Of a DNA stretch of 64,000 nt, positions 1-9,332 are shown in pieces. Origin of the DNA: Mycobacterium sp. 141 (GTDB lineage: Bacteria > Actinomycetota > Actinomycetes > Mycobacteriales > Mycobacteriaceae); the NCBI RefSeq assembly GCF_000382405.1, contig NZ_KB908256.1, forward strand, positions 186,001 through 250,000. The letters are read 5' to 3'. The translations under genes were made by a program, and so were the position numbers. The notes under the pieces are model-generated. The model saw nothing but the letters and a program-made list of their open reading frames with translations. It was not told the DNA's origin and ran no database searches. Each line of letters opens with the position of its first letter. Positions within the stretch are counted from its first letter, which is position 1.

Positions 1-918
1 GACCCAGGAGTCGACCCGAGTCCACGTCTGTTCGAGCCAAGCGCTGATTTCATCCGGTCGCGGACGCTGATCTGCCCGAAACAATTCGGTGTGGACCAGA
101 AGCTGTCGGTGAATCGGTAGCCGCCACCAGGGGCGGGCTCGCCCGTCAGGACAGAAGCCGGTATGGCTGAGCACAAGGACGCTTGCGCTCGGTGCGCCGG
201 ACACCGCGGCGGTCGCACCGCCGGCACGTGGCGGCAGCGTATGCGACTGGCGGAACGCCCGGGCGGCTGCGCGAATCCGGCCCGTCGAGCGGAGTTCGGC
301 GATGGTGGCGCGCCACCGTGACACACTGAAGTTCGCGCCTTCGGGGAACAGTAGTAGGGCTTGTCGGCTGGACAGCGATGCGGCCAGATCGCGGATCTGG
401 GCACGGGCACGGCCACCGTGACCCACAAAGCACACACACCCCAGCTGACCCGCAACGTCGAAAACAGGTTCCAGCCGCAGAGCTGCCCTGGCGACGACTC
501 GGACCTGTAGGCGGTATTCGGTCATCAGCAGCCAGGCGATCAGAATGCTGTCTCCGGGGCCGCAGTGCCGTGACAGCACGATGACAGGCGCGTCGTCGGG
601 AATCTCATCGGGGGCCACTGAGGTCGGGCCGAGCGCGACCTCGATGTCGAGGAGCCGGCGAACAGCATCGTAGGCCATGCTGCCGAAGTCGAACATCAGC
701 CGATCACAGTCGCGGTCGCCACCCAGAAACTTGGCCAGTGTGCGCAATTCGATCAGTGCATACGCCAGCACCAAAGCCACGGATCGTACCGGCCGGCTTG
801 ACCGAGCCATCAGGCTCACCAGGCCGGCGACGACCAAAGATATTGGCCCCGTGAGCAATACGAAGAGCATGAAGGTCGCGATGACCGGTATGGTCACAGC
901 CCGCCGCAGGGCCGTCAT
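1..918 (-). CDS. PlsC-type acyltransferase, 3' end beyond window
   Basis: An open frame begins at ATG 918 and runs off the left edge with no stop for 306 codons. The first 50 or so residues hold two hydrophobic segments, so the protein is probably membrane-anchored. The acyltransferase signature H-x4-D is visible in SRHCGPGDS (about residues 116-124), and LLLFPEGANFS (about 182-192) matches the second family block, FPEGT/N. These are marks of lysophospholipid or glycerol-3-phosphate acyltransferases, which move a fatty acyl group onto a phospholipid precursor at the membrane. The substrate cannot be read from the sequence. The start codon overlaps the stop of the upstream patatin gene (ATGA at 915-918), so the two are probably co-translated and work together on lipid turnover. 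Confidence 0.85.
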   Translation of the reverse strand, partial: MTALRRAVTIPVIATFMLFVLLTGPISLVVAGLVSLMARSSRPVRSVALVLAYALIELRTLAKFLGGDRDCDRLMFDFGSMAYDAVRRLLDIEVALGPTSVAPDEIPDDAPVIVLSRHCGPGDSILIAWLLMTEYRLQVRVVARAALRLEPVFDVAGQLGCVCFVGHGGRARAQIRDLAASLSSRQALLLFPEGANFSVSRWRATIAELRSTGRIRAAARAFRQSHTLPPRAGGATAAVSGAPSASVLVLSHTGFCPDGRARPWWRLPIHRQLLVHTELFRADQRPRPDEISAWLEQTWTRVDSWV

Positions 919-1742
919 GACAGCGCCTCTAGATATTCTCGCGTGGCGTCGTACGCCAGTTCAGCACGTCGCGCTATGCGCCGGGTGTCGCGGTAGCGCA
1001 GATTCGACCATGTGGCGGCCGGCCGCTGAGGCAGACCAGATGGCAGCACATGCACAGTGACGTCGGAACCCACGTGCTCCAGATCGTGGAGAAAGCGGTG
1101 TCGGCGCGAGATCTCAAAGGCCACGAAGCCGACCTCCCACAGGAACTGCGGTGGGGTGAGTTCTTCTTCCAGGCGTCCGACATGCAGCACCCATACGGTG
1201 TCGGCACCGAGGGCCACGGCGCGATTCAGCGGGATGCTGTTCACCAGGCCACCGTCGTAGAAGTGCTCATCGCCGATCCGCACCGGGGGAAACACCCCGG
1301 GCAGCGCACACGAGGCCAGCACCGGCTCGATCAGGTCGCCGCTGTTGAACCAGTGCTCACGGCTGCGTTCGATGCTGGCGGCGACGCATTCGAAGGGTAC
1401 CGGGAGATCTTCGAAGGTCTTGACGGGTAAGTGCGCATACAACAGCTCACGGAGTTGACGGTTGCCGTGCAACGCTGTCTTGCTGCGCACGACCTCGGCG
1501 ACCTGCCGAAGTGGGGAGCCGTCGAAGATTCCGTCTCCGGAAAGCGCGTCCCAAATCGTCAATAGGCGCGCCACACCTTCCAGGGTCGGGTCCATTGCGA
1601 TCGCCGCGCCATTGATCGCCCCGATCGATGTGCCGCACACCAGATCGGGTCGAACTCCCGCCTCCAGGAGGGCGCGAGCCATGCCGACCTCGGCCGCGCC
1701 CAGCAGTCCACCGCCGCCCAAGACAAACGCATCACAGCCCAC
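915..1742 (-). CDS. Patatin-like phospholipase
   Basis: This is a 275-residue patatin-family lipid acyl hydrolase. The glycine-rich oxyanion loop GGGGLLG lies at residues 9-15, the nucleophile is Ser39 in G-T-S-I-G, and the catalytic Asp163 sits in the D-G-G motif, so the Ser-Asp dyad is complete. No signal peptide or membrane segment is seen, which suggests a cytosolic or membrane-associated enzyme. The start is GTG at 1742. The gene overlaps a following acyltransferase gene by 4 nt. A deacylase next to an acyltransferase suggests phospholipid or glycerolipid remodelling, but the actual substrate is unknown. Confidence 0.9.
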   Translation of the reverse strand: MGCDAFVLGGGGLLGAAEVGMARALLEAGVRPDLVCGTSIGAINGAAIAMDPTLEGVARLLTIWDALSGDGIFDGSPLRQVAEVVRSKTALHGNRQLRELLYAHLPVKTFEDLPVPFECVAASIERSREHWFNSGDLIEPVLASCALPGVFPPVRIGDEHFYDGGLVNSIPLNRAVALGADTVWVLHVGRLEEELTPPQFLWEVGFVAFEISRRHRFLHDLEHVGSDVTVHVLPSGLPQRPAATWSNLRYRDTRRIARRAELAYDATREYLEALS

Positions 1743-1797
1743 GTGGTAGCTATACCCACAGTGGTGGCGCTTGTATCGGCCGAGTGTGGATCCTGGC

Positions 1798-2046
1798 CTA
1801 GTGTTCGGCGCCGGGGTGGCCGGTCCGTTCGGCCGCTCGCTCGGCGGCCCGCGAGTGCTCGGCGGCCGAGACCACGACCGCGTCCGTGCCGGGGTACATC
1901 ACCGCTTCCTGGCCGGTGACCAACCACCGCACCTCGTACGGGGGAGAGCCGTCCTCGGCGCGGACCCCGATGATCTCGGCGTGCTGCTCGTGCTGGTCGG
2001 TGGTTGTGCCCTTCACGACCAGGAAGTCGCCGACGTGTGCTTTCAT
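1798..2046 (-). CDS. DUF1918 domain protein
   Basis: A small protein of 82 residues opens with MKAHVGDFLVVKG and contains a region ending PPYEVRWLVTG, which is the typical DUF1918 pattern of a short SH3-like beta domain found widely in actinobacteria. The function of the family is not established. A purine-rich GAAGGGAGG lies a few bases before the ATG and serves as ribosome binding site. The alanine- and glutamate-rich tail after about residue 60 looks like a disordered or helical extension. It is transcribed on the same strand as the patatin but separated from it by about 55 bp. Confidence 0.8.
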   Translation of the reverse strand: MKAHVGDFLVVKGTTTDQHEQHAEIIGVRAEDGSPPYEVRWLVTGQEAVMYPGTDAVVVSAAEHSRAAERAAERTGHPGAEH

Positions 2047-2136
2047 CGTTCGTCCTCCCTTCGCCTAATCGGCGAACACTTCCATCGTGCGCGCAGCGGC
2101 GGCGATGGGGAAGGCCTTATCCGGCGGTCTTTCCGC

Positions 2137-3699
2137 TCAGATATCGGCGCGCGGCCTCGTGGGTGGTATTGCGGCCAGTAGCGTGCGGGTGTAGTCCTGC
2201 TCGGGGGCGGCGAACAGCTCGGCCGCGGGACGGTACTCGACGACTACGCCGGATCGCATGACCATCACGTCGTGGCACATCCGGTGCACCACCGCCAGGT
2301 CGTGCGCGATGAACAGGTAGGACAATCCGAGGTCTTGCTGTAGCTCGGTCAACAGGTCCAGCACCCGCGACTGGATCGAAACATCAAGGGAGGCTGTCGA
2401 TTCGTCGAGGATGAGCAGGTCGGGCTCGGTGGCCAGTGCCCGGGCGATGCTGACCCGCTGCCGCTGACCGCCGGAGAGTTCATGCGGGTATCGGGACGCG
2501 AAATCGGCCGGCAGACCGACCAACTCAAGCAATTGCGCCACCCGCTCGGACCGGGCGCGGCGGCCTTTGGCCAGGCGGTGTACCTGCAACGGTTCGCCGA
2601 TCGCTGCGCCCACCCGAGCACGTGGGTTCAGCGACGCGAAGGGATCCTGGAACACCAGACTGATCCGCCGCCGCAGGTTCCGGTCTGCTCCGAAGACGTT
2701 GACCCCGTCCAGGGTTGCCGTCCCCGCCGCCGGTTCGGCCAGACCGGTCAGCGCGGCGGCCACCGTGGATTTTCCCGAACCCGACTCACCGACCAGTCCC
2801 AGCGTGGTGCCGCGCCGAATCTGGAACGACACGTCCTGCACCGCGGTGACGTCGCCGTAGCGGACGTCAAGTCCGTTGACGTCCAACAAGACTGGGGTGT
2901 CCTCGACTTCGGCGGGACCGTCGCCGTCGATGCGCGGCCGGGACCCGAGCAGCTCGCGGGTGTACGGGTGTTGCGGGTGATCGAAAACATCGAGGATGGG
3001 CGACTGTTCCACCGCCTCGCCGTCGCGTAATACCGTCACCTCGTCGGCGACCTGACCGATGACCCCGAGATCGTGGCTGATCCACACCACCGCGGCGCCG
3101 AACTCCTTTTGCAGGTCGGCCACCAGATCGATGATCTGCGCCTGGGTGGTGACGTCCAGCGCGGTGGTCGGTTCGTCGGCGATCAGCAGTTCTGGATCGC
3201 ACGCCAGCGCGATGGCGATCATCACACGCTGGCGTTGACCGCCCGAGAGCTGGTGGGGATAGGAATCCAACCGATCGGTCGGCAGGCCGACGGCATCGAG
3301 CAGCTCACCGGCCCGCTCGCGCGCTTGCCGGCGGGTCATGTTGCGGTGGGTTTCGAGGGTTTCGGTGATCTGCCGTGACAATGTCAGCAGTGGGTTGAGC
3401 GACGTGCCCGGATCTTGGAACACGAATCCGATACGGCCACCGTGGACTTGGCGCAACGTGCGGGTGGACGCCCCGACGAGTTGGCTGCCGCCGGCCAATG
3501 TGGCGGTGCCGGTGACGACCGCGCCCGGCGCGTCGAGCAGTCCGGTGGCGGCCAGTACGGTCATCGACTTGCCCGACCCGGACTCGCCGACGATCCCGAC
3601 GGTCTGTTCGCGTGCCACGTCGAACGACACCCCGCGCACGATTTCACGGCGGCCGATCGTCACCCGCAGATCCGTCACGCTCAACACCTGAGGGGTCAC
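2137..3699 (-). CDS. Peptide-type ABC transporter, fused double ATPase
   Basis: The protein carries two ABC ATPase domains in one chain, equivalent to fused OppD and OppF. Each half has a Walker A motif GESGSGKS (first at residues 38-45) and an ABC signature LSGGQRQRV, followed by Walker B (LLIADEP and LLILDES). GTG 3699 is preferred as start because it overlaps the stop of the permease gene (GTGA) and yields a 520-residue protein beginning directly with the first ATPase domain. A longer frame reaching 3831 would add an N-terminus that is only antisense of the permease. It powers import of an oligopeptide-like solute together with the three upstream genes. Confidence 0.92.
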   Translation of the reverse strand: MTPQVLSVTDLRVTIGRREIVRGVSFDVAREQTVGIVGESGSGKSMTVLAATGLLDAPGAVVTGTATLAGGSQLVGASTRTLRQVHGGRIGFVFQDPGTSLNPLLTLSRQITETLETHRNMTRRQARERAGELLDAVGLPTDRLDSYPHQLSGGQRQRVMIAIALACDPELLIADEPTTALDVTTQAQIIDLVADLQKEFGAAVVWISHDLGVIGQVADEVTVLRDGEAVEQSPILDVFDHPQHPYTRELLGSRPRIDGDGPAEVEDTPVLLDVNGLDVRYGDVTAVQDVSFQIRRGTTLGLVGESGSGKSTVAAALTGLAEPAAGTATLDGVNVFGADRNLRRRISLVFQDPFASLNPRARVGAAIGEPLQVHRLAKGRRARSERVAQLLELVGLPADFASRYPHELSGGQRQRVSIARALATEPDLLILDESTASLDVSIQSRVLDLLTELQQDLGLSYLFIAHDLAVVHRMCHDVMVMRSGVVVEYRPAAELFAAPEQDYTRTLLAAIPPTRPRADI

Positions 3700-4574
3700 T
3701 GTCTGCCCGCCCTTCTGGCCTCGATCATGGTGCGCTGCTTGGGATCTAGCACATCCCGCAGTCCGTCGCCGAACAGGTTGAACGCGAGCACCGTCACGAA
3801 GATGGCGGCGCCCGGGAATACCGCCATCCACCAGGCCAGCGTGACGAAGCCCTGGGCGTCGAAGATCATCCGGCCCAGCGACGGTTGCGGTGGCTGAATC
3901 CCCAAGCCCAGGAACGACAATGCCGCCTCGGCGAGAATCGCGAACGCCAGAGACAAGGAGAGCTGGACGATCAACGGCCCGGCGATGTTCGGCACGATGT
4001 GGCGGGTCAGGATGTACCCGTCGCCGGTACCCATGGTGCGCGACACCGCGACGAACGGTTCCATCCGCACACTCAGGGTGCTGGCGCGAGCGACGCGCGC
4101 GAAAATTGGCGTGTAGACGATACCGATGGCGAGCATGGTGGTGGTGATGCCCGGCCCCAGAATCGCCACGATGGCCAGCGCGAGCAACAGCACAGGGAAT
4201 GCGAACATCACGTCGACGACGCGCATCGCTACGGTGTCCACCCAGCCGCTGCGATAGCCCGCCACCACCCCGATCGTCACCCCCACGACCGCGGCGAACG
4301 CGACGCTCACCACCGCGACCCGCATCGATGCCTGAACCGCTACCAGCACGCGCGACAGCACGTCACGGCCGAGCTCGTCGGTGCCGAACCAGTGAGATCC
4401 GCTGGGAGCCTGCAAAGCATTGGGCACGTCGATGTCGTTGATGCCGAACGGGGTGATCCACTGAGCGGTGACCGCGATGAACACCACGGCCAACAACACA
4501 ACGGCACTGATCGCGGTCACCGGATTGGACAGCAGCAGCCGCCAGGATGAGACCCGGCTCTCGGTGAATGTCAT
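3696..4574 (-). CDS. Peptide-type ABC transporter permease (DppC-like)
   Basis: A 292-residue inner-membrane permease with an N-terminal membrane segment, the extracytoplasmic stretch HWFGTDELGRDVLSR characteristic of OppC/DppC proteins, and five further hydrophobic segments. The EAA-type coupling loop is around LSFLGLGIQPPQPSLG. The ATG at 4574 overlaps the stop of the partner permease and its own stop overlaps the ATPase start, so the operon is tightly coupled. Substrate is not known; the family imports di- and oligopeptides, nickel, or other small cationic ligands. Confidence 0.92.
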   Translation of the reverse strand: MTFTESRVSSWRLLLSNPVTAISAVVLLAVVFIAVTAQWITPFGINDIDVPNALQAPSGSHWFGTDELGRDVLSRVLVAVQASMRVAVVSVAFAAVVGVTIGVVAGYRSGWVDTVAMRVVDVMFAFPVLLLALAIVAILGPGITTTMLAIGIVYTPIFARVARASTLSVRMEPFVAVSRTMGTGDGYILTRHIVPNIAGPLIVQLSLSLAFAILAEAALSFLGLGIQPPQPSLGRMIFDAQGFVTLAWWMAVFPGAAIFVTVLAFNLFGDGLRDVLDPKQRTMIEARRAGRQ

Positions 4575-5545
4575 GACAGGCGGATCCTCGGGTCGGCCAC
4601 CGCGTACAACACGTCGACGATCAAGTTGATCAGCAGGAACACCACCGCGATGAGCAGCACCGCACCCTGAATTACCGGATAATCGCGGGCTGCAACCGAA
4701 TTGAACACGAGCCGGCCCAGGCCAGGCCAGGCGAACACCACCTCGACCACGATGACCCCGCCGAGGATCGTCGCCAGCTGGATACCGGTGATGGTCAGCA
4801 CCGGCAGCAATGCGTTGCGGACGATGTGGCGAAACGTGATCACCGCCTGCGCGAGGCCTTTCGATTTGGCAGTGCGCACGTACCCCATGGCGGTCACTTC
4901 GAGGACGGCCGACCGCACATAGCGGGTCATGATCGCGGCGGCGACCAGACCCACCGTGAGGCCGGGCAGGATGATGTGCCGCAGCCAGCCACCCGGATCA
5001 CCGAACAGGGGACGGTATCCCGACGTCGGCAGCCAGCCCAGCGTCGACGCAAAGACCCCGATCAACAGGATCCCCATCCAGAAATCGGGAATGGACACGC
5101 CGAACTGACTGGCGATGCGCACGATCGCGTCGCTGACCCGGCCCTCGTGCAGGGCTGACCAGATACCTGCGGGCAACGCGATCAACAGGGCGATGACGAT
5201 GCCCACCAGGCCGAGTGACAGTGTGGCGGGAAGACGTTCCAGCAGCGTGAGGGTGACCGGGTCGCCGTTGCGGAAACTCACCCCCAGGTTCCCGGTGAAC
5301 GCCGAGCCGAGATAGCTCAAGAACTGCTCGATGATCGGCCGGTCCATCCCGCTGGCCGAGCGCAGCGCCGCATACGCCTCAGGGGTGTAGCGCGTACCCA
5401 ACGCGATCCGGACCGGGTCACCGGGCACCAGGTGCACCAACGCGAACACCACGATCAGCACGCCGATGAGTACGACTGTGGAGTGCAGCAGGCGCCGCGC
5501 CAGAAACCGCACGACCGGGTGGTTCACGGCTTTGCCCACATTCAC
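4571..5545 (-). CDS. Peptide-type ABC transporter permease (DppB-like)
   Basis: A 324-residue permease with the N-terminal RRLLHSTVVLIGVLIVVFALVH segment and the LVPGDPVRIALG block typical of OppB/DppB subunits. About six transmembrane helices are visible. The start is GTG 5545, overlapping the stop of the binding-protein gene (GTGA). It pairs with the DppC-like subunit to form the translocation channel. The whole cluster from 7080 to 2137 shows four genes joined by 4-nt overlaps, so it is one operon with fixed stoichiometry by coupling. Confidence 0.92.
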   Translation of the reverse strand: MNVGKAVNHPVVRFLARRLLHSTVVLIGVLIVVFALVHLVPGDPVRIALGTRYTPEAYAALRSASGMDRPIIEQFLSYLGSAFTGNLGVSFRNGDPVTLTLLERLPATLSLGLVGIVIALLIALPAGIWSALHEGRVSDAIVRIASQFGVSIPDFWMGILLIGVFASTLGWLPTSGYRPLFGDPGGWLRHIILPGLTVGLVAAAIMTRYVRSAVLEVTAMGYVRTAKSKGLAQAVITFRHIVRNALLPVLTITGIQLATILGGVIVVEVVFAWPGLGRLVFNSVAARDYPVIQGAVLLIAVVFLLINLIVDVLYAVADPRIRLS

Positions 5546-7080
5546 GTCGTCCCACCCCGATTCAGGCTTGCGCTACGGAACCGGACGGCGCCGTCACGAC
5601 GCGCCTCGTAGCCCGACAGATTCGTTGCCCACGCCTCGATCACCGACGGGTTGTACAGGTAGATGTAGCTGACCTCGTCGGCGATGCGGGTTGCCGCTCT
5701 GGCGTAGATGGATTTTCGTGTGGCGACATCGGTCTCGACCCGCCCGGCGTCGAGGAGTTGGTCGACCTCCGGGTCGGAGAACTTCTGCGCATTGCTGGTG
5801 CCGCCGGAATGGTGCTGTGCGTAGTAGAAGTCGTCGGGGTCGATGTTGCCGAGCCACCCCATCATCAGCATGTCGAAGTGCCCGTTGTTCTGTTCGTCGA
5901 GCCAGGTGGCGAAGTCGACGGTGCGGATGTGCACCGTGATACCAAGCGGCGCAAGGTTGTCGGCGATGATCTGGGCCGCCGTGACGGTCTCCGGGTACTC
6001 GCTGGTGACCAGCATGTCGAGGTCCTTCGGGGCGGCGTTCGCTTCCTGGAGCAGATGTTTTGCTTCATCCACATCGTGGCGGTAGCGGTGATAGTCGGTG
6101 TACCACGCATTGCCCTGCGGGATGGCGAGTTGGTTGGTGGTGGCGGTGCGGTATGTGGTGGCCGCGGTGATGGAATCCCGATCGATCGCGTACGCGATGG
6201 CCTGTCTGACCCGCACGTCGTCCCAGGGCTTGCGGGCTTCGTTGAGCGCCAGATACCAATAGTCGTTGCTGGGGGTGACCGCGAGGTGCAGCGAGTCGTC
6301 TTCGCGCAGTTGCGTGACGCGTTGCGGGGGAATCGAATCGGTCCAGTCGACCTCACCGGCCTGCAGCGCCGATAGCGCGGTCGACGGTTCCGAGATGAAC
6401 CGGAACGTCACCCCGGCGACCGGGGGAGCGCCGGCCCAATAGTGCGGGTTGGCCTTCAACGTGATGGAGTCGCCGCTCTTGCGCGACACGAACGAGAACG
6501 GTCCGGTGCCGATCGGATGCGTGGCGATCTGCCCGCTTTCGACGTTGTGGCGTTGCACGATCGCCATGCCCTTGAAGCCGCCGAGATTGGTCAGCAGGTT
6601 GGGCGTCGGATGCTTGACGGTAATCCGCACGGTGGCGGGATCCAATGCGTCGACGCCGGCGATCGCGCTGAACTTGTCCACATTGGTCAGCTGCTGGTCG
6701 ATGATCCGGCGATACGAGTAGACGACGTCCTCGGCGGTCAGTGGGCTGCCGTCGTGCCACGTCACGCCGGGGCGCAGGTGAAACATCCAGGTCAGCTGAT
6801 CGGGGCTGACCTCCCACGATCTCGCCAAAGCGGGACTCATCTGCAGGTTCGCGTCCGGTTCGACCAGCGTGTCGAACACGTTCTCCAGCACTTCGAATGA
6901 GAAGTACGCAATGGTGCGCTGCGGGTCGAGCTGATCGGGCTCCCCGGCGATGGCGGCGATCAGGTAATCGGACGCCTCGCCGCCGAGGTCGACGCGGCTG
7001 CCGGCCGAGCAGCCCGACAGCACGAGCGCCAGGACTGCCGCTACCGTGCTCAACGTTCTCGCCACTTGTCGTGTGGTCAC
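5542..7080 (-). CDS. Substrate-binding lipoprotein of peptide-type ABC transporter
   Basis: A family 5 extracellular solute-binding protein of 512 residues. It starts with a basic n-region and hydrophobic core that ends in the lipobox L-S-G-C at Cys24, so it is predicted to be lipid-anchored on the outer face of the membrane. The family blocks DQLDPQRT, FHLRPGVTWHDGSPLTAEDVVYS (split across residues 90-130) and FRFISEPSTALSALQAGEVDW are present. GTG 7080 follows a GGAGAG ribosome binding site. It is the first gene of the operon and would deliver a peptide-like ligand to the permeases. Ligand identity cannot be inferred. Confidence 0.93.
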   Translation of the reverse strand: MTTRQVARTLSTVAAVLALVLSGCSAGSRVDLGGEASDYLIAAIAGEPDQLDPQRTIAYFSFEVLENVFDTLVEPDANLQMSPALARSWEVSPDQLTWMFHLRPGVTWHDGSPLTAEDVVYSYRRIIDQQLTNVDKFSAIAGVDALDPATVRITVKHPTPNLLTNLGGFKGMAIVQRHNVESGQIATHPIGTGPFSFVSRKSGDSITLKANPHYWAGAPPVAGVTFRFISEPSTALSALQAGEVDWTDSIPPQRVTQLREDDSLHLAVTPSNDYWYLALNEARKPWDDVRVRQAIAYAIDRDSITAATTYRTATTNQLAIPQGNAWYTDYHRYRHDVDEAKHLLQEANAAPKDLDMLVTSEYPETVTAAQIIADNLAPLGITVHIRTVDFATWLDEQNNGHFDMLMMGWLGNIDPDDFYYAQHHSGGTSNAQKFSDPEVDQLLDAGRVETDVATRKSIYARAATRIADEVSYIYLYNPSVIEAWATNLSGYEARRDGAVRFRSASLNRGGTT

Positions 7081-7209
7081 GATCTCTCCAGGATCACCGC
7101 GGGCGATCCGTCAGTACGCTCACCCGCTGGGGCCGCCGCCGGGCCCGACCGAGACGTCGGTAGGCGATACCGGTGACGACGCTGATGAAGACTGCGATAC
7201 TCACCCATT

Positions 7210-7344
7210 GTGACCTTCAAGCGCACGGCTGCCGCGGCCGCCCTGTCCTTGATCCTCGGAAGCGGACTCGGCGTGGGGTTTGCCGGCTCGGCGCAGACCG
7301 TGCCGCTGGACTGTGCGCTCGGTGGCCTGCGGTTGTGCACGTGA
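7210..7344 (+). CDS. Signal-peptide ORF, likely detached N-terminus of DUF4185 protein
   Basis: A GTG-started frame of 44 codons encodes a classical Sec signal peptide: a basic start (TFKRT), an alanine/leucine core and an AxA-like end (GSAQT), then about 14 residues ending LRLCT. Its stop TGA (7342-7344) overlaps a GTG at 7341 that opens the DUF4185 frame. Either a small deletion or insertion between about 7313 and 7340 separated the signal peptide from its protein, or this is a genuine small secreted peptide coupled to the next gene. The first reading is favoured because the other DUF4185 protein in this window has a signal peptide. Confidence 0.55.
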   Translation: MTFKRTAAAAALSLILGSGLGVGFAGSAQTVPLDCALGGLRLCT

Positions 7345-8462
7345 GCGTCGGCGGCGGTGCCGGCCGCCGATTGCAGGGTGACCAGACTCCGACGCTGCCG
7401 ATGCTCAACGGTAAGGTCGTCGACCTGACCGGGCCGGGCCGCACCGACCACTTCGGTGTGACAGCCACCGACCTCGGCGCGTCGGTCGTGGCGCCTAACG
7501 GCAAGCTGGTCTCGGTGTTCGGCGATACCTTCTCGGGCCCCACAGTAGGGCAGGGTGATTGGCGTTCCCCGGTGGCGCTGATCGGAACCGGCGACGCCGA
7601 TCATGAAATCGTCTACGAACGTGCTGCCGGCGCTGATCCCGACTATGCGCGCCAGCTGTGGTTCTACATCCACGACGACGCGTCCAGCGGGTGGAGGCGC
7701 GGCGGTATCAGCACCGTGATCCCGTCAGATCTGCTCCGCGTAGATGATTCGATCTACCTGCACGCCATCGTCAACCACGGCTTCGGCAATGTGATGTGGA
7801 CTGAGATCTGGTGCTCGGACGACAGCGGTGTCTCCTGGACCCACATGGGGGAGCAGGCCAAGTTCCCGGGTGATCTCCAGGGCGGCTACGCGCAGTGCTG
7901 GTCCTGGGACTACGACCCCGACGACGGCTGGGTTTATGTGGTGGCGACCGGTTTTCAACGCGACAAGGGCATCGTCCTGATGCGGGTGCGGCCCGAACAG
8001 ATCGGGCAACGCACCCAGTACAGCTACTGGGGCTTCGCCAACGGCAGCTGGGGCTGGGGGCAGCGGGTGACACCGATCACCCCGACCGGAGAACGATGGG
8101 GAGAGTTGACATTCCGCCGGGTATCCACCCGGACCTGGGTTCTGGGTGGGTTTTTGGCGTCGCAATACGCTCTCGGCTACCGCGTCGTCGATTCACCGGT
8201 CGCCAACATGTACACGACGCCGTTACAGACACCGGTCGTCGGGTCGTCGTGGGCCGACGAAGACCCCGCCGACAGCAGAGTCGCCCAGCTCTATGGCGGC
8301 TACCTGCTGCCGGGCTCACGCTTCGACGTGCAGGGCGGGGTCGGACTGGTGGTGTCCCAGTGGCGCACCAATACCGGGTGGCCTTACCGGGCAATGCAAT
8401 TCAAGGCTCAGCTGAGGGACACCAGCAGGACACCCCAGCCGACGGATCGGGTTAACCTGTAG
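7341..8462 (+). CDS. DUF4185 domain protein
   Basis: About 373 residues, from GTG 7341, forming a DUF4185 domain with the marks KLVSVFGDTFSGP near the start and repeated W-rich strands such as EIWCSDDSGVSWTHMG and WSWDYDPDDGWVYVV, which resemble sialidase-like beta-propeller blades. The function of the family is not established; members are usually secreted, sometimes as predicted glycosidases. The frame continues upstream to 7173, but that part reads as low-complexity junk in front of the SVGGGAG start, and a proper signal peptide sits in a different frame at 7210. See the separate entry for this probable frameshift. The stop at 8462 is immediately followed by a convergent SDR gene. Confidence 0.8.
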   Translation: MSVGGGAGRRLQGDQTPTLPMLNGKVVDLTGPGRTDHFGVTATDLGASVVAPNGKLVSVFGDTFSGPTVGQGDWRSPVALIGTGDADHEIVYERAAGADPDYARQLWFYIHDDASSGWRRGGISTVIPSDLLRVDDSIYLHAIVNHGFGNVMWTEIWCSDDSGVSWTHMGEQAKFPGDLQGGYAQCWSWDYDPDDGWVYVVATGFQRDKGIVLMRVRPEQIGQRTQYSYWGFANGSWGWGQRVTPITPTGERWGELTFRRVSTRTWVLGGFLASQYALGYRVVDSPVANMYTTPLQTPVVGSSWADEDPADSRVAQLYGGYLLPGSRFDVQGGVGLVVSQWRTNTGWPYRAMQFKAQLRDTSRTPQPTDRVNL

Positions 8463-8463
8463 C

Positions 8464-9210
8464 TCAGGCGGTGTATCCGCCGTCGACGTTCCAATTCGCT
8501 CCGGTCACGTACCCCGTTTCGGGACCGGCCAGGAAGCTCACCGCCGCGGCGATGTCGTCGACGTGTCCGTAGCGTCCCAGGACGCCGACTCGCTTGCGGC
8601 TTTCGGCGGATTCCCCCTTGTCCGGGTTCAGGTCGGTGTCTATCGGGCCCGGCTGCACGTTGTTGACAGTGATGCCGCGAGGACCGAGTTCTCGGGCCAA
8701 CCCACGAGTCAGCGCCGACACCGCGCCCTTGGTCATCGCGTACACCGACAGCCCCGGTTCCGGGACCCGATCGGCATTGATGCTGCCGATATTGATGATT
8801 CGGGAATCTTCGCCGAGATGGCCGACCGCGCTGCGGATCGCCGAGTACACGCCGCCGATGTTGATCGCCACGAGGCGGTCGAACTGTTCCTGCGGAAACT
8901 CGTCGATCGGCGCGACGAACGCCGCGCCAGCGTTGTTGACCAGGACGTCCAAGCCGCCGAGGCTGGCAACGGCCTGCTCGACGGCTGCGGCCACCTGCGT
9001 GGGATCGGCGCTGTCGGCCTGAATGGCCACCGCCTTGGCGCCGTTGGTGGTCACCTCGGCGACCAGTCTGTCCGCCTCGGTCGCCGAGGCGGCGTAGGTG
9101 AAGGCTACTGCCGCGCCGTCGGCGGCCAGCCGGCGCACGATTGCCGCGCCGATTCCGCGCGAGCCTCCGGTTACCAGTGCCCGGCGGCCGGTCAGGGGTG
9201 CTGTGCTCAT
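8464..9210 (-). CDS. SDR family oxidoreductase
   Basis: A 248-residue classical short-chain dehydrogenase/reductase. The NAD(P)-binding motif TGGSRGIG is at residues 15-22, NNAG follows near residue 91, the catalytic Ser is in IINIGSIN and the Tyr/Lys pair is in Y-A-M-T-K. All catalytic residues are present, so it should be active. It is divergent from a TetR-type regulator whose gene begins about 120 bp away, and this arrangement suggests the regulator represses the SDR in response to its substrate or a related aldehyde or ketone. The substrate is unknown. Confidence 0.9.
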   Translation of the reverse strand: MSTAPLTGRRALVTGGSRGIGAAIVRRLAADGAAVAFTYAASATEADRLVAEVTTNGAKAVAIQADSADPTQVAAAVEQAVASLGGLDVLVNNAGAAFVAPIDEFPQEQFDRLVAINIGGVYSAIRSAVGHLGEDSRIINIGSINADRVPEPGLSVYAMTKGAVSALTRGLARELGPRGITVNNVQPGPIDTDLNPDKGESAESRKRVGVLGRYGHVDDIAAAVSFLAGPETGYVTGANWNVDGGYTA

Positions 9211-9332
9211 GTCGAGTCCCTCCCAAAGTTGTTTCGAACTGATTGGTTACAAAATATGATCAGGCTAAGCCGGTTGTCGATGGGATCATTCCCGATGTGA
9301 CCGGTATCACGACGAGACGGTGGGGTGACGTC
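9211..9332 (+). promoter_or_regulatory. Divergent SDR/TetR promoter region
   Basis: The 122 bp between the two divergent genes are clearly less GC-rich than their surroundings around 9225-9262. A good -10-like hexamer TATGAT lies at 9255-9260 for the regulator. A GGGAGGG ribosome site precedes the SDR start on the other strand. The near-palindromic GTTTCGAAC at 9231-9239 is a possible operator half, but no long perfect inverted repeat was found. Confidence 0.45.

Noticed and set aside
2137..3831. Longer start for the fused ABC ATPase at 3831
   Set aside because: The extra N-terminus is permease sequence read in another frame; GTG 3699 is coupled to the permease stop and starts at the domain.
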